This document shows, one piece after another, positions 15,739 to 24,843 of a stretch of DNA of 53,373 bases. Source of the stretch: Bacteroidales bacterium UBA3810. Lineage in GTDB: Bacteria; Bacteroidota; Bacteroidia; Bacteroidales; Paludibacteraceae. The notes beneath the pieces are model-generated. The model ran no database searches. It worked only from the letters and a program-made list of their open reading frames with translations, and was not told the DNA's origin. The stretch covers positions 1 through 53,373 of the forward strand of contig DFEE01000017.1 in NCBI GenBank assembly GCA_002368645.1, written 5' to 3'. The first letter of the stretch is position 1. The number at the start of each line of letters is the position of its first letter. A program made the translations under genes and the position numbers.

Positions 15739-17469
15739 TTACTCCAGTTGAAGTTTAAAGAGTTCCCTTATCTTACTTAACTCCGGATTTTTCTGTTCCA
15801 TGAGTTGCAGCTTTTCTTCCGCCGTAAAGGCCATTTGCGATCGGTTATACTCTTGGACTTCAATATTGAGGGTAATAGAATCATTATTGAGTTGCCTTTT
15901 GAGATAGGTTAAAATAGTCCCCATCTGTTTGAGCAGTTCTTTTTTCTGCAATGAATTGGCAACCTTTAAAGTCAGTTGATAGTAGTTGTCGTCAGGATTA
16001 ATAGCCATAGTCGGCAGATGTTCCTGCAACATGGCTTTCATTCGTGCTTCCTCCTTGAATAACGGGAGTAGACCAGCCCACGCACGAAGGAGCTGGTCGG
16101 AGCTAAAAGACGCGTTATGCGGTCCAGCCGGTACCTGCGGCATTTGCGGCATAGTGGGTACCGTTGGTACTTTAGGAGCCGCTTGTACCGGATTGATATG
16201 CGGTATTTGCGGTATCTTCTCTGCCGGTATAGCTTGTTGTTGCGGCGCAGGTGCTGCAGAGACGGCATTACTCAATGGTGACGCAGCGTTGCTGCTTGTC
16301 GGTGCTTTTCCTGTGGATCGGGGGGCCAAGTCACCATTATTTTGTTCGGACTGCTTAGATGCCGGGACTTCCGCTACGGCAGCGGAGGAAGCGGCTAATT
16401 TGATGAGGGCAATCTCAACCGTCAGGCGTTTATTTTTGGCTGTCCGATAGGCGATATCGCAATCGTTCATAAGCGCGAGGGCGTCAAAGAGCCATTTGGC
16501 GCTGACGGATTGTGCCTGTTGTTGGTAGCGTTGTTTGACAGCCTCTGCGGTACTCAATAGAACCAAAGTGGAAGCATCTTTCGCCATCAGGACATCGCGC
16601 ATATGCTGCATAAGACCGGCTATAAAATAGGAGGCATCAAAACCCTTCATCAGTACATCATTGAAGCGCAGCATTACCCCCCGTACATCCCCTTTATAAG
16701 CCATATCGACGATATCGAAATAGTACTGAGAGTCTAAGACATTTAGCGCATCTAAGGTTTTCTCGTAAGTGATATGTCCCTCGGAGAACGCCGCTAATTG
16801 GTCGAAAATGGAGAGGGCATCTCTTAAGCCTCCATCGGCTTTCTGTGCCACTACATTGAGTGCTTCGTCCGTAGCCTCTATCCCCTCTCGGGAGGCGATA
16901 TAATGGAGATGACGAATGATGTCGTCTGTACTGATGCGGTTAAAATCATAGACCTGGCAGCGACTCAATATTGTAGGCAGAATCTTCTGCTTCTCCGTTG
17001 TGGCGAGGATGAAGATAACATAGGAAGGGGGCTCCTCCAATGTCTTCAATAATGCATTGAAAGCGGCGGCCGAAAGCATGTGCACCTCATCTATGATATA
17101 AACCGAATAGCGCCCTGTTTGAGGCGGAATACGGGTCTCATTAATCAGATTGCGGATGTCCTCAACGCTGTTATTGGACGCCGCATCCAGCTCGTGGATG
17201 TTGAAACTCCGCCCGTCATTAAAGGCTTGGCAGGACTCGCATTCATTGCATGGCTCAGCGGAGGCGGAGCGGGTGCAGTTAATGGCCTTCGCGAATATAC
17301 GCGCACAAGTCGTCTTACCGACACCGCGTGGTCCGCAGAAGAGGTAGGCATGCGCCAAACGATTCTGCTTAATAGCATTACGTAAGGTCTCCGTGAGTGC
17401 CTCCTGACCCACTACATCGTGGAAAGTCGTCGGGCGGTACTTGCGGGCAGAAACAATGTAATTTTCCAT
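15739..17469 (-). CDS. dnaX: DNA polymerase III subunit gamma/tau
   Basis: The 576-residue clamp-loader ATPase loads the sliding clamp at replication forks. It has Walker A GPRGVGKTTCARIFA (about 46-60), a four-cysteine zinc segment CTRSASAEPCNECESC (about 66-81), DEVHMLS (Walker B) and the LLKTLEEPPSYVIFILATTE segment with sensor 1. Domain III is at about 230-365. A Pro/Ala/Gln-rich linker (about 365-450) leads to a C-terminal tau-like domain. Length fits Bacteroidetes tau. I did not identify a frameshift site for a separate gamma form. It diverges from mfd over a shared promoter region. Confidence 0.93.
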   Translation of the reverse strand: MENYIVSARKYRPTTFHDVVGQEALTETLRNAIKQNRLAHAYLFCGPRGVGKTTCARIFAKAINCTRSASAEPCNECESCQAFNDGRSFNIHELDAASNNSVEDIRNLINETRIPPQTGRYSVYIIDEVHMLSAAAFNALLKTLEEPPSYVIFILATTEKQKILPTILSRCQVYDFNRISTDDIIRHLHYIASREGIEATDEALNVVAQKADGGLRDALSIFDQLAAFSEGHITYEKTLDALNVLDSQYYFDIVDMAYKGDVRGVMLRFNDVLMKGFDASYFIAGLMQHMRDVLMAKDASTLVLLSTAEAVKQRYQQQAQSVSAKWLFDALALMNDCDIAYRTAKNKRLTVEIALIKLAASSAAVAEVPASKQSEQNNGDLAPRSTGKAPTSSNAASPLSNAVSAAPAPQQQAIPAEKIPQIPHINPVQAAPKVPTVPTMPQMPQVPAGPHNASFSSDQLLRAWAGLLPLFKEEARMKAMLQEHLPTMAINPDDNYYQLTLKVANSLQKKELLKQMGTILTYLKRQLNNDSITLNIEVQEYNRSQMAFTAEEKLQLMEQKNPELSKIRELFKLQLE

Positions 17470-17488
17470 ATTTTCACATTTTGCGGCG

Positions 17489-17520
17489 CAAAGTTAATAA
17501 ATAATTTGCAGGTGTGCAAA
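17489..17520 (-). promoter_or_regulatory. Promoter of dnaX
   Basis: Minus-strand TTTG (17517-17520), 20 bases, TAACTTTG (17489-17496), about 20 bases before the dnaX ATG. It overlaps the divergent mfd promoter. Confidence 0.75.
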
Positions 17521-17536
17521 AAAAAATGTATTTTTG
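17505..17536 (+). promoter_or_regulatory. Promoter of mfd
   Basis: TTTG (17505-17508), 20 bases, TATTTTTG (17529-17536). The leader to ATG 17611 is about 68 bases and holds a repeat-hairpin structure. Confidence 0.78.
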
Positions 17537-17551
17537 CAGCGAATTTAGTAG

Positions 17552-17589
17552 AAAGTCAAAAGTCAGGGCTTAGCCCTAAAGTCAAAAGT
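17552..17589. repeat. Direct repeats flanking a hairpin in the mfd leader
   Basis: The 12-mer AAAGTCAAAAGT occurs at 17552-17563 and 17578-17589 on either side of the hairpin AGGGCTTAGCCCT (17565-17577). A partial third copy follows near 17597. It lies in the predicted leader between promoter and start codon. Confidence 0.7.
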
Positions 17590-17610
17590 AGTACAAAAAG
17601 TCAATAACTT

Positions 17611-20600
17611 ATGTCCCATCATATATTACTGAGTCGTCTCTATGGTTCAGCACGAGTTCGCGCGCTTATGGATTTGCCGAACGGGTGTTACCTTATCATA
17701 TTAGAGAGCGATGATGAAGCTAAATATTGGTATCGCGACCTTACCTGTTTAGGGGCTCACGCATTGTTTTTTCCGGCATCACAGCATAAATCCCGCACAG
17801 ACGAAGCAATGGCCATTCAGCGTACAGGCGTGCTGACGGCAATGGCAGCGGCCCCTGCGATGAAGCGGAGCACGGCTCTTGGCTGCACAGATGCCGAGGC
17901 AGGCACCACGCCGGTGTTTATTGTGACTTATCCTGCGGCATTGGCAGAACCCGTACCGACCAAGAGTACATTGGCCGGTCGAACCATTCGTTTTAAGACG
18001 GGGGAGCGTTTTGCGGTATCCGAGATAGCGGATATATTGACGGAGATGGGCTTTGAGCGTGTTGACTTTGTGTATGAACCGGGGCAGTATGCAATACGAG
18101 GCGGGATAGTGGATATTTTTTCATATTCCAACGACGAACCCTACCGTTTAGACTTCTTCGGTGATGAGATTGACTCCATCCGCACTATAGATATAGAGAC
18201 CCAACTGTCTGACTCCAAGGTCGCCGAATGTACTATTATTGCTGCAGTGGCAGCCGCCGGGACCGAAACCACCGGGGGCACTTTGACGGAATATTTGCCC
18301 GATAACATTACCTATGTTGCGACGGATTTTTCGATACTTGATAAAGAGTATGAGGTGCGAACGACTGTCGAAATTCGCGACAAAAGCACCTTCGCAGATG
18401 CTGATGAAATAAAATATGATACGCTGCCTCAGCCGGTTTTCCATAAGAACTTTGATTTATTGGAGCAAGACTTGAAAGCAAAGTTGGAGGAGGGCTATCA
18501 GATTCATATTTTGGCGGAGCAGAAAAAACAGCTGGACCGTCTGCACTCTATTCTCAATATAGATTTTATTGGGGAGAGTTATACCTTGCATGAGGGTTGG
18601 GTGGATCGTGCCCGCAAAGAGGTGTGGTACACCGACCATCAGCTCTTTGAACGTTACCACCGTGTCTCGCTCCGCAGTGAGCGTGCCCGCAGGGGTAAAG
18701 TTATCTTGACCTTAAAAGAGATTAACCAACTCCGCTTGGACGATTATGTTGTTCATCAAGACCATGGTATTGGCCGTTTCGGCGGACTGGTGACGACTAT
18801 GGTGAACGGCAAGGAGCAGGAGATGATTCGGCTGGATTTCAGGGACGGCGACACACTCTATGTCTCAATTCATAACCTCAACCGGCTGTCTAAATACAAA
18901 GGCAAAGAGGGCACCGCCCCGACCATCTCTAAATTAGGTTCGGGTGCTTGGGAGAGACTGAAGGAAAGGACGAAGGATAAGGTTAAGGATATCGCGCGCG
19001 ATTTGATTAGGTTGTACGCCAAACGCAAACAGCAGCCGGGTTTCGCTTATTCACCTGACGGTTATATGCAGCATGCGTTAGAGGCTTCTTTCTTATACGA
19101 AGATACCCCTGACCAGGCCAAAGCGACAGCGGATATCAAACGCGATTTAGAGTCGCCAAGACCGATGGACAGGCTTGTCTGCGGCGATGTGGGTTTTGGC
19201 AAAACGGAGGTGGCTATGCGTGCGGCGTTTAAGGTCGCTTTAGATGGTAAACAAGTGGCAGTGCTCGTGCCCACAACGGTTTTGGCGTTGCAACATTATA
19301 AGACTTTTACCGAGCGGTTTAAGGATTTTCCGATAACGATAGATTACCTCTCCCGAGCTAAAACGTCCGCCGAGACCAAGGAAACCTTAGAGCGACTGAA
19401 AGAGGGCAAAATAGATATCCTTATCGGCACCCATAAACTGGTCAGTAAGAATGTGCACTGGCACGATATAGGTTTGCTCATCATTGATGAGGAACAGAAG
19501 TTCGGCGTCTCGGTGAAGGAGAAAATCAAGTCTTATCGCGCCAATATAGATGTGCTGACGCTCACCGCAACGCCTATTCCCCGTACACTGCAATTCTCGT
19601 TGCTCGGCGCTCGCGACCTGTCGGTCATCAACACGCCGCCGCCTAATAGGTATCCTATAGAGACCGAGATTGTGGATGTCAACGATGCCGATAAGGTCGT
19701 TAAGGAAGCCATTGAGTTAGAGATGGAGCGTAACGGACAGGTCTTTTTGGTCAATAATCGCATTGATATGTTGCCGCGCATGGAGAACTGGGTGCACAGG
19801 TTATGCCCTGAAGCGCGTGTGGTAACGGCGCACGGACAGATGCCGCCGGACGAGATGGCGGAGAAATTGGAGGCTTTTATCAACTACGATTACGATGTGC
19901 TGATATCGACCACCATTGTTGAGTCCGGCGTGGATATACCCAATGTCAACACTATTATTATTTATAGCGCCCAACATTACGGTTTAGCAGACTTGCACCA
20001 ATTGCGGGGACGTGTTGGGCGCTCCAATAGAAAGGCGTATTGCTATCTATTGACCCCGGAGCGGGAACTGTTGACCCCTGAGGCACGGCGGCGTCTGGAT
20101 GCTATCGGCACATTCTCGGACTTGGGTAGTGGATTTAATCTGGCTATGCAGGACTTGGATATACGCGGAGCAGGTAATATGTTAGGGGCTGAGCAAAGCG
20201 GCTTTATTGCCGAATTAGGATATGAAACCTACCAACGTGTATTGAATGAGGCAGTCGCAGAAGTGAAAGAGGAGATGACGGATGACCTCATTGATACTCC
20301 GTCAGACTCTGTTCAGGAGGAGCTTGCCGCTAAAATGGATACTGCTGTTGAGACAGATTTACCGCTTTCTTTGCCGGCTGATTATGTGGAGAATGTGTCG
20401 GAACGAATTAGCTTGTATCGCGAGTTAGACAGCCTGCGTGATGAGCGTGAACTCACTACCTTCAAAGCACGCTTAGTGGACCGCTTTGGCACATTGCCTG
20501 AAGAGGCGGAGGAACTATTGAAAGTCGTGCCGCTACGATGGTTGTGTGCCGATATGGGGATTGAGAAAATCTTCCTTAGGGGCGAGCATATGACCCTTTT

Positions 20601-20781
20601 CTACCCCAAAGCTAAAGCGCCGAGCAGCAGCTCTGCCAATATGCTGGACTATGTCATGCGTCGCCCTAAACGCTGCCAAATTATACCCAAAGAAACAGAA
20701 ACATTAGTTGTCATAGACCAAGTCCGCACCGTGGACGGGGCGCTGACTTTATTGCATAAAATAAATGACCATGATTTTTAG
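17611..20781 (+). CDS. mfd: Transcription-repair coupling factor
   Basis: Mfd removes RNA polymerase stalled at DNA damage and recruits UvrA. The 1056-residue protein has a UvrB-like N-terminal region (about 1-230, including YEPGQYAIRGGIVDIF), a CarD-like polymerase-binding domain near 370-440 (DYVVHQDHGIGRF), and a RecG-like motor with Walker A GDVGFGKTE (about 525-533), DEEQ (about 626) and the LTATPIPRTL and GRVGRS segments. The TRCF C-terminal domain follows from about 900. An Ala/Thr-rich insert sits near residues 75-105. It is slightly short for the family but complete. The end overlaps the next gene by 17 bases. Confidence 0.95.
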   Translation: MSHHILLSRLYGSARVRALMDLPNGCYLIILESDDEAKYWYRDLTCLGAHALFFPASQHKSRTDEAMAIQRTGVLTAMAAAPAMKRSTALGCTDAEAGTTPVFIVTYPAALAEPVPTKSTLAGRTIRFKTGERFAVSEIADILTEMGFERVDFVYEPGQYAIRGGIVDIFSYSNDEPYRLDFFGDEIDSIRTIDIETQLSDSKVAECTIIAAVAAAGTETTGGTLTEYLPDNITYVATDFSILDKEYEVRTTVEIRDKSTFADADEIKYDTLPQPVFHKNFDLLEQDLKAKLEEGYQIHILAEQKKQLDRLHSILNIDFIGESYTLHEGWVDRARKEVWYTDHQLFERYHRVSLRSERARRGKVILTLKEINQLRLDDYVVHQDHGIGRFGGLVTTMVNGKEQEMIRLDFRDGDTLYVSIHNLNRLSKYKGKEGTAPTISKLGSGAWERLKERTKDKVKDIARDLIRLYAKRKQQPGFAYSPDGYMQHALEASFLYEDTPDQAKATADIKRDLESPRPMDRLVCGDVGFGKTEVAMRAAFKVALDGKQVAVLVPTTVLALQHYKTFTERFKDFPITIDYLSRAKTSAETKETLERLKEGKIDILIGTHKLVSKNVHWHDIGLLIIDEEQKFGVSVKEKIKSYRANIDVLTLTATPIPRTLQFSLLGARDLSVINTPPPNRYPIETEIVDVNDADKVVKEAIELEMERNGQVFLVNNRIDMLPRMENWVHRLCPEARVVTAHGQMPPDEMAEKLEAFINYDYDVLISTTIVESGVDIPNVNTIIIYSAQHYGLADLHQLRGRVGRSNRKAYCYLLTPERELLTPEARRRLDAIGTFSDLGSGFNLAMQDLDIRGAGNMLGAEQSGFIAELGYETYQRVLNEAVAEVKEEMTDDLIDTPSDSVQEELAAKMDTAVETDLPLSLPADYVENVSERISLYRELDSLRDERELTTFKARLVDRFGTLPEEAEELLKVVPLRWLCADMGIEKIFLRGEHMTLFYPKAKAPSSSSANMLDYVMRRPKRCQIIPKETETLVVIDQVRTVDGALTLLHKINDHDF

Positions 20782-22003
20782 TATTCTCTTATCAATAGCC
20801 CTTTATGTCGGGCGGGTAGTGGATGAGCAACATCGGCCGCTACCATATGCCACCGTCTATTCGGAACTTGATCCGCAGCAGGGAACCGCTACGGATAGGG
20901 ATGGTCTGTTCTCGTTCTATTCGTCGTCATTACCCCCTGAGTCCAACATCATAGTTTCCTATGTTGGATTTGAAAAACAAATGTTACCGCTCACGGCATT
21001 GATGGGGCAGGATACATTGGTTATTGTGTTGAGCGAACAGCCTATTGCCTTGGAAGAAGCTGTGATAGCTGCGCCGGAGGGTAAGAAACCCAATCGCCGG
21101 AAGGCTTTAGAGATGCTTATCAGCAGGGTCTATGATAAGATGCAGAGGGACTTTGATACGCCTATTACCCGCTATAAAATAGTTTCCGATGTGCGTATGG
21201 ATAGTGAAAAGGAGCCATGGGGCGTCGAGCAGATGATTGCCTCCGCTATCGTCATCCCGGACACAACAGAGGGTGGCAGCGACTCGCTGCAGTTCAAGGG
21301 CGAGTACTGCAAACGGTATTTTAACCCGCTTATCCGCTCCCGCGCAGACACGATTCTATCAAGTGACCTGCCTGAGCGTGTTGGCAAAGGAAAGGGCGAC
21401 CTTAGACAAGCCGCCAATGCCGTTGATTCCGGGCTCTTGGTGCACAAAGGACTGTTCTATATCGGTGATGCCGTACGTGCATTCGAGAAACATAAAGATA
21501 CCAGAAAAGGATGGGCTGTTTCCAATGAATCCGAAGAGGAACTGGTGCTGACTTATACGGAGAAAATGAACTTCTTAGGTATTTTTGTCTATTCAATCCG
21601 CCAGCATTTCATTGTGGACTCGTACAGCTACGCTTTGCTGCGGTATTCCGTGCAGGCGGATGTGAAACTCAGCATACCATTTGGATATAAACTGAAAGGC
21701 GATGAACTCGCTCTGCTCAATCTACTCAATATGGATGAAGAGGAGATTGTTAAATTCCGTTTACGAAAAGTCAATATGGCGGTGCAGTTTAACCAATTGT
21801 ATCGTGAGCGGGATGCCAAGCGCTATCAGAGCGAGAAGAATCTTGTTATGTCAGCGCTCATAACGGGTGCTAAGAAAGCGGAAATCCCCATCGCCGTCTC
21901 GGCTACACAGCGTGTGACGGGGATGGAGATTAACGGGGTTCAGCCCTTTAAGGCTTCGGAATTATCGCCGCGTGTTGCGCGACAATTAGTTCCGATTGAG
22001 TGA
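20765..22003 (+). CDS. Carboxypeptidase-regulatory-like domain protein
   Basis: The 412-residue product begins with a short hydrophobic leader (ATG 20765 or 20771), then a CarboxypepD_reg-like beta domain (about 13-95): YVGRVVDEQHRPLPYATVY, TDRDGLFSF and VSYVGF, the hallmark of Bacteroidetes cell-envelope proteins. The remainder resembles the envelope-associated part of DUF5686-type proteins without a full barrel. It is probably periplasmic or outer-membrane-linked; no enzyme motif is visible. It overlaps mfd and ends immediately next to the convergent groEL, leaving no room for a separate terminator. Confidence 0.7.
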   Translation: MTMIFSILLSIALYVGRVVDEQHRPLPYATVYSELDPQQGTATDRDGLFSFYSSSLPPESNIIVSYVGFEKQMLPLTALMGQDTLVIVLSEQPIALEEAVIAAPEGKKPNRRKALEMLISRVYDKMQRDFDTPITRYKIVSDVRMDSEKEPWGVEQMIASAIVIPDTTEGGSDSLQFKGEYCKRYFNPLIRSRADTILSSDLPERVGKGKGDLRQAANAVDSGLLVHKGLFYIGDAVRAFEKHKDTRKGWAVSNESEEELVLTYTEKMNFLGIFVYSIRQHFIVDSYSYALLRYSVQADVKLSIPFGYKLKGDELALLNLLNMDEEEIVKFRLRKVNMAVQFNQLYRERDAKRYQSEKNLVMSALITGAKKAEIPIAVSATQRVTGMEINGVQPFKASELSPRVARQLVPIE

Positions 22004-23635
22004 TTACATCATGCCGCCCATACCTGCGCCTGCGGGCATTTGGGGAGCGGGATGCTCTTCTTTCTTCTCGGTGATGACGCACTCAGTGGTGAGGAACATA
22101 CCGGCGATAGAAGCGGCGTTCTCAAGAGCTACGCGGGTAACCTTAGCGGGGTCAACAACACCGGCTTCTTTCAGGTTCTCGAATTTATCCAGACGGGCAT
22201 TGTAACCGTAGTCACCTTTGCCGGAACGAACCTTATCGACAATCACTGCACCTTCTTTGCCGGCATTAGCGGCGATTTGGCGAAGCGGCTCTTCAATCGC
22301 GCGACGGATAATCTCAATACCGGTTTGCTCATCCTCATTATCGCCCTTCAAGCCGACTAAGGCTTCTTGAGCACGGATATAGGTAATACCGCCGCCGGGA
22401 ACAATACCTTCTTCAATAGCTGCACGAGTAGCACTCAAGGCATCATCTACACGGTCTTTCTTTTCCTTCATCTCAACCTCTGAAGCCGCACCGACATTGA
22501 GTTGTGCTACGCCGCCGGCAAGCTTAGCCAGACGCTCTTGCAGTTTCTCTTTGTCATAAGTGGACTTGGTAGCGGCAATCTGTGCCTTAATCTGATTGAC
22601 ACGCGCTTCAATAGCCTCCTTGCTACCATTGCCGTTAACGATAGTGGTGTTGTCCTTGCTGATGGTGATGGACTCTGCGGAGCCGAGCATCTCAAGGGTA
22701 GCATTTTCGAGCTTAACACCTGTCTCTTCGCTGATAACGGTACCGCCGGTCAGAATGGCAATATCTTGCAACATCTCTTTTCTTCTGTCGCCAAAGCCCG
22801 GAGCTTTAACAGCGCAAATCTTCAGTTGGGCACGCAAACGGTTAACTACCAATGTGGTCAACGCTTCGCTATCTACATCTTCGGCGATAATCAAGAACGG
22901 ACGACCCGTCTGTACGGCCGGCTCAAGAATAGGCAGTAACTCTTTCAAGTTGCTGATTTTCTTGTCATAAATCAAGATATAGGGCTTGTCCATCTCGCAC
23001 TCCATGGTCTCAGTGTTGGTGACAAAATACGGGCTGATATAGCCTCTGTCGAACTGCATACCTTGTACTACATCAATGGTAGTGTCCATGCCCTTGGCTT
23101 CGCCGATGGTGATAACACCGTCTTTGCTGACCTTACGCATGGCGTCGGTGATGAGTTTACCAATCTCGGAGTCGTTGTTGGCAGAAACGGTTGCTACTTG
23201 CTCAATCTTGTTGAAATCGTTGCCCACTTCCTCTGCTTGCTCTTTGATGGAGGCTACCACTTTAGCAACGGCTTTGTCCATACCGCGTTTCAAATCCAAC
23301 GGATTAGCACCTGCGGTTACATTCTTAAGACCAACGGACACGATGGCTTGTGTGAGCACGGTAGCCGTTGTTGTGCCGTCACCGGCTTGGTCACCGGTCT
23401 TCGAAGCAACCTCTTTAACGAGTTGAGCACCTAAGTTCTCGCGAGCATCGGGCAGTTCAATCTCTTTCGCTACCGTTACACCGTCTTTGGTGATTTGGGG
23501 AGCACCGTATTTCTTGTCAATAACGACATTACGACCTTTCGGACCGAGGGTAACCTTAACGGCATCTGCCAATTGGTCAACACCACGTTTGAGGGCTTCG
23601 CGCGCCTCCACATTATACATCAATTCTTTTGCCAT
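22004..23635 (-). CDS. groEL: Chaperonin GroEL (60 kDa)
   Basis: A full-length 543-residue GroEL, the cage-forming ATPase that folds cytosolic proteins together with GroES. It shows the family blocks VTLGPKGRNVVIDK, GDGTTTATVL (nucleotide binding), VKAPGFGDRRKEML and IEEGIVPGGG, and the Gly/Met-rich tail ending GGMM. It follows groES by about 12 bases in the usual operon. Nothing is odd in the coding sequence. Confidence 0.98.
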   Translation of the reverse strand: MAKELMYNVEAREALKRGVDQLADAVKVTLGPKGRNVVIDKKYGAPQITKDGVTVAKEIELPDARENLGAQLVKEVASKTGDQAGDGTTTATVLTQAIVSVGLKNVTAGANPLDLKRGMDKAVAKVVASIKEQAEEVGNDFNKIEQVATVSANNDSEIGKLITDAMRKVSKDGVITIGEAKGMDTTIDVVQGMQFDRGYISPYFVTNTETMECEMDKPYILIYDKKISNLKELLPILEPAVQTGRPFLIIAEDVDSEALTTLVVNRLRAQLKICAVKAPGFGDRRKEMLQDIAILTGGTVISEETGVKLENATLEMLGSAESITISKDNTTIVNGNGSKEAIEARVNQIKAQIAATKSTYDKEKLQERLAKLAGGVAQLNVGAASEVEMKEKKDRVDDALSATRAAIEEGIVPGGGITYIRAQEALVGLKGDNEDEQTGIEIIRRAIEEPLRQIAANAGKEGAVIVDKVRSGKGDYGYNARLDKFENLKEAGVVDPAKVTRVALENAASIAGMFLTTECVITEKKEEHPAPQMPAGAGMGGMM

Positions 23636-23647
23636 AATCTAATCTCC

Positions 23648-23920
23648 TTATTTAATTACTGCTAACACATCTGACTGACGCATGATGAGTAATTTCTCGC
23701 CTTCAATCTCAATCTCAGTGCCTGCATATTTACCATACAAAACTTGATCACCCTCTTTGAGGATCATCTCTTCATCTTTGGTGCCGTTGCCGACTGCCAA
23801 TACTTTACCCTCTAAGGGTTTTTCTTTAGCGCTGTCCGGAATAATAATGCCGGAAGCTGTCTTCGTCTCAGCCGCCATCGGGCGAACTAATACGCGATCT
23901 GCTAATGGTTGTACTTTCAT
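23648..23920 (-). CDS. groES: Co-chaperonin GroES (10 kDa)
   Basis: ATG 23920 gives the standard 90-residue GroES (MKVQPLADRVLVRP), the lid of the GroEL cage; upstream in-frame codons lie in the leader. The mobile loop TKTASGIIIPDSAKEK and the dome segment are intact. The leader and upstream region hold palindromes and a sigma-54-like promoter rather than a standard TTTG/TANNTTTG pair. Confidence 0.97.
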   Translation of the reverse strand: MKVQPLADRVLVRPMAAETKTASGIIIPDSAKEKPLEGKVLAVGNGTKDEEMILKEGDQVLYGKYAGTEIEIEGEKLLIMRQSDVLAVIK

Positions 23921-23955
23921 ATTATTTAGTTTTTTTTTATTGTATTTTAAATTTA

Positions 23956-23972
23956 GAGTTCTGCAAGAACTC
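23956..23972. promoter_or_regulatory. Perfect inverted repeat in the groES leader
   Basis: GAGTTCT-GCA-AGAACTC is a 7-base perfect palindrome with a 3-base centre, about 36 bases upstream of the groES ATG. It could be a repressor site or an RNA hairpin. It does not match CIRCE. Confidence 0.6.
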
Positions 23973-23985
23973 CTAACCCTCAACT

Positions 23986-24001
23986 ATCAACTTCCGTGCC
24001 A
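23986..24001 (-). promoter_or_regulatory. Sigma-54-like promoter of groES-groEL
   Basis: On the minus strand TGGCACGGAAGTTGAT matches the sigma-54 consensus TGGCACG-N4-TTGC at all fixed positions except the last (A for C). A start near 23974 would give a leader of about 54 bases. No standard promoter was found in this leader region. Confidence 0.45.
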
Positions 24002-24024
24002 TTTGCCAATGAACTCAATATATA

Positions 24025-24037
24025 TGCCATATTGGCA
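24025..24037. promoter_or_regulatory. Palindrome upstream of groES, possible activator site
   Basis: TGCCA-TAT-TGGCA is a perfect 5-base inverted repeat about 25-50 bases upstream of the sigma-54-like element, a plausible place for an enhancer-binding protein or heat-shock regulator. The protein is unknown. Confidence 0.45.
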
Positions 24038-24080
24038 GTCCCTACTGACAAAATGGTATATAATACTTGCGCCGTATCTG

Positions 24081-24146
24081 CATCGGGTGCTCATCGGGTG
24101 CTGATCGGGTGCTGATCGGGTGCTGACCGAGTTCTCACCGAATCCG
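24081..24146. repeat. 11-base tandem repeat upstream of groES
   Basis: The unit SATCGGGTGCT (S is C or G) is present in four near-identical copies from 24081 to 24124, followed by two decayed copies (GACCGAGTTCT, CACCGAATCCG). It is noncoding and lies between the groES control region and the cdd promoter. Confidence 0.85.
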
Positions 24147-24303
24147 ACAGCCGACATCGCTGACTAAACCTTGAGACATACGTTCTCCTGCCGACTCTTC
24201 GCCGGAAAATCACCCCGAAAGTCAAGACATCTATCTGGAGACGATGCACAAAATTCCCTAATTTTCCAATATATGCTCAATTTTGTCAAAATTTGATTTA
24301 TTA

Positions 24304-24335
24304 TTTGCATATCTCAAAAAAAATATGTATCTTTG
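24304..24335 (+). promoter_or_regulatory. Promoter of cdd
   Basis: TTTG (24304-24307), 20 bases, TATCTTTG (24328-24335), about 20 bases before ATG 24355. The spacer begins CATATCTCAAA, as in other promoters here. Confidence 0.8.
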
Positions 24336-24354
24336 CGCGCCAAATCAAAATATT

Positions 24355-24837
24355 ATGAAAAAGAAAGAGCTTACATCCACCTTTACCATTTATCAAATGG
24401 ATGAGCTGGATCAAGAACAAAGAGAACTTGTTGAGGTTGCGAAGGCGCAGGTGCATAAATCCTACAGCCCATATTCGCATTTTCAAGTCGGTGCGGCAGC
24501 TAAGTTGGCGAATGGCGTAATCATTAAGGGCTCTAACCAAGAAAATGCTGCTTACCCTTCCGGTTTGTGTGCCGAGCGTACTGCCTTGTTTGCTGCTGGG
24601 GCAACCTATCCGGAGGAAAAGGTAACAATGCTCGCTATCGCTTGTTTCACCAATGGGCATTATACCGCAGAGCCGGGCTCACCTTGCGGCTCATGCCGAC
24701 AAGTGATGGTGGAGACAGAGCACCGTTATCCCGGCAATATGCAAGTACTGCTTTATGGCGAGACATGTGTATATGTCTTTGATAGCGCGAAGGACCTCCT
24801 GCCTCTCAGCTTCCTTACAGAAGACCTGCAAGGATAA
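24355..24837 (+). CDS. cdd: Cytidine deaminase
   Basis: The start ATG 24355 follows a clear promoter and gives a 160-residue enzyme that turns cytidine into uridine for pyrimidine salvage. It has the zinc and catalytic motif CAERTALFAA (Cys-Ala-Glu) and the second zinc pair PCGSCRQVM, with the substrate-binding NQENAAYPSGL segment. Length is normal for the tetrameric form. The LptG-type permease gene starts seven bases later, so the two are probably cotranscribed. Confidence 0.93.
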   Translation: MKKKELTSTFTIYQMDELDQEQRELVEVAKAQVHKSYSPYSHFQVGAAAKLANGVIIKGSNQENAAYPSGLCAERTALFAAGATYPEEKVTMLAIACFTNGHYTAEPGSPCGSCRQVMVETEHRYPGNMQVLLYGETCVYVFDSAKDLLPLSFLTEDLQG

Positions 24838-24843
24838 CAATTG

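Noticed and set aside
23956..23972. CIRCE element for HrcA upstream of groES
   Set aside because: The palindrome does not match TTAGCACTC-N9-GAGTGCTAA and its centre is three bases, not nine.
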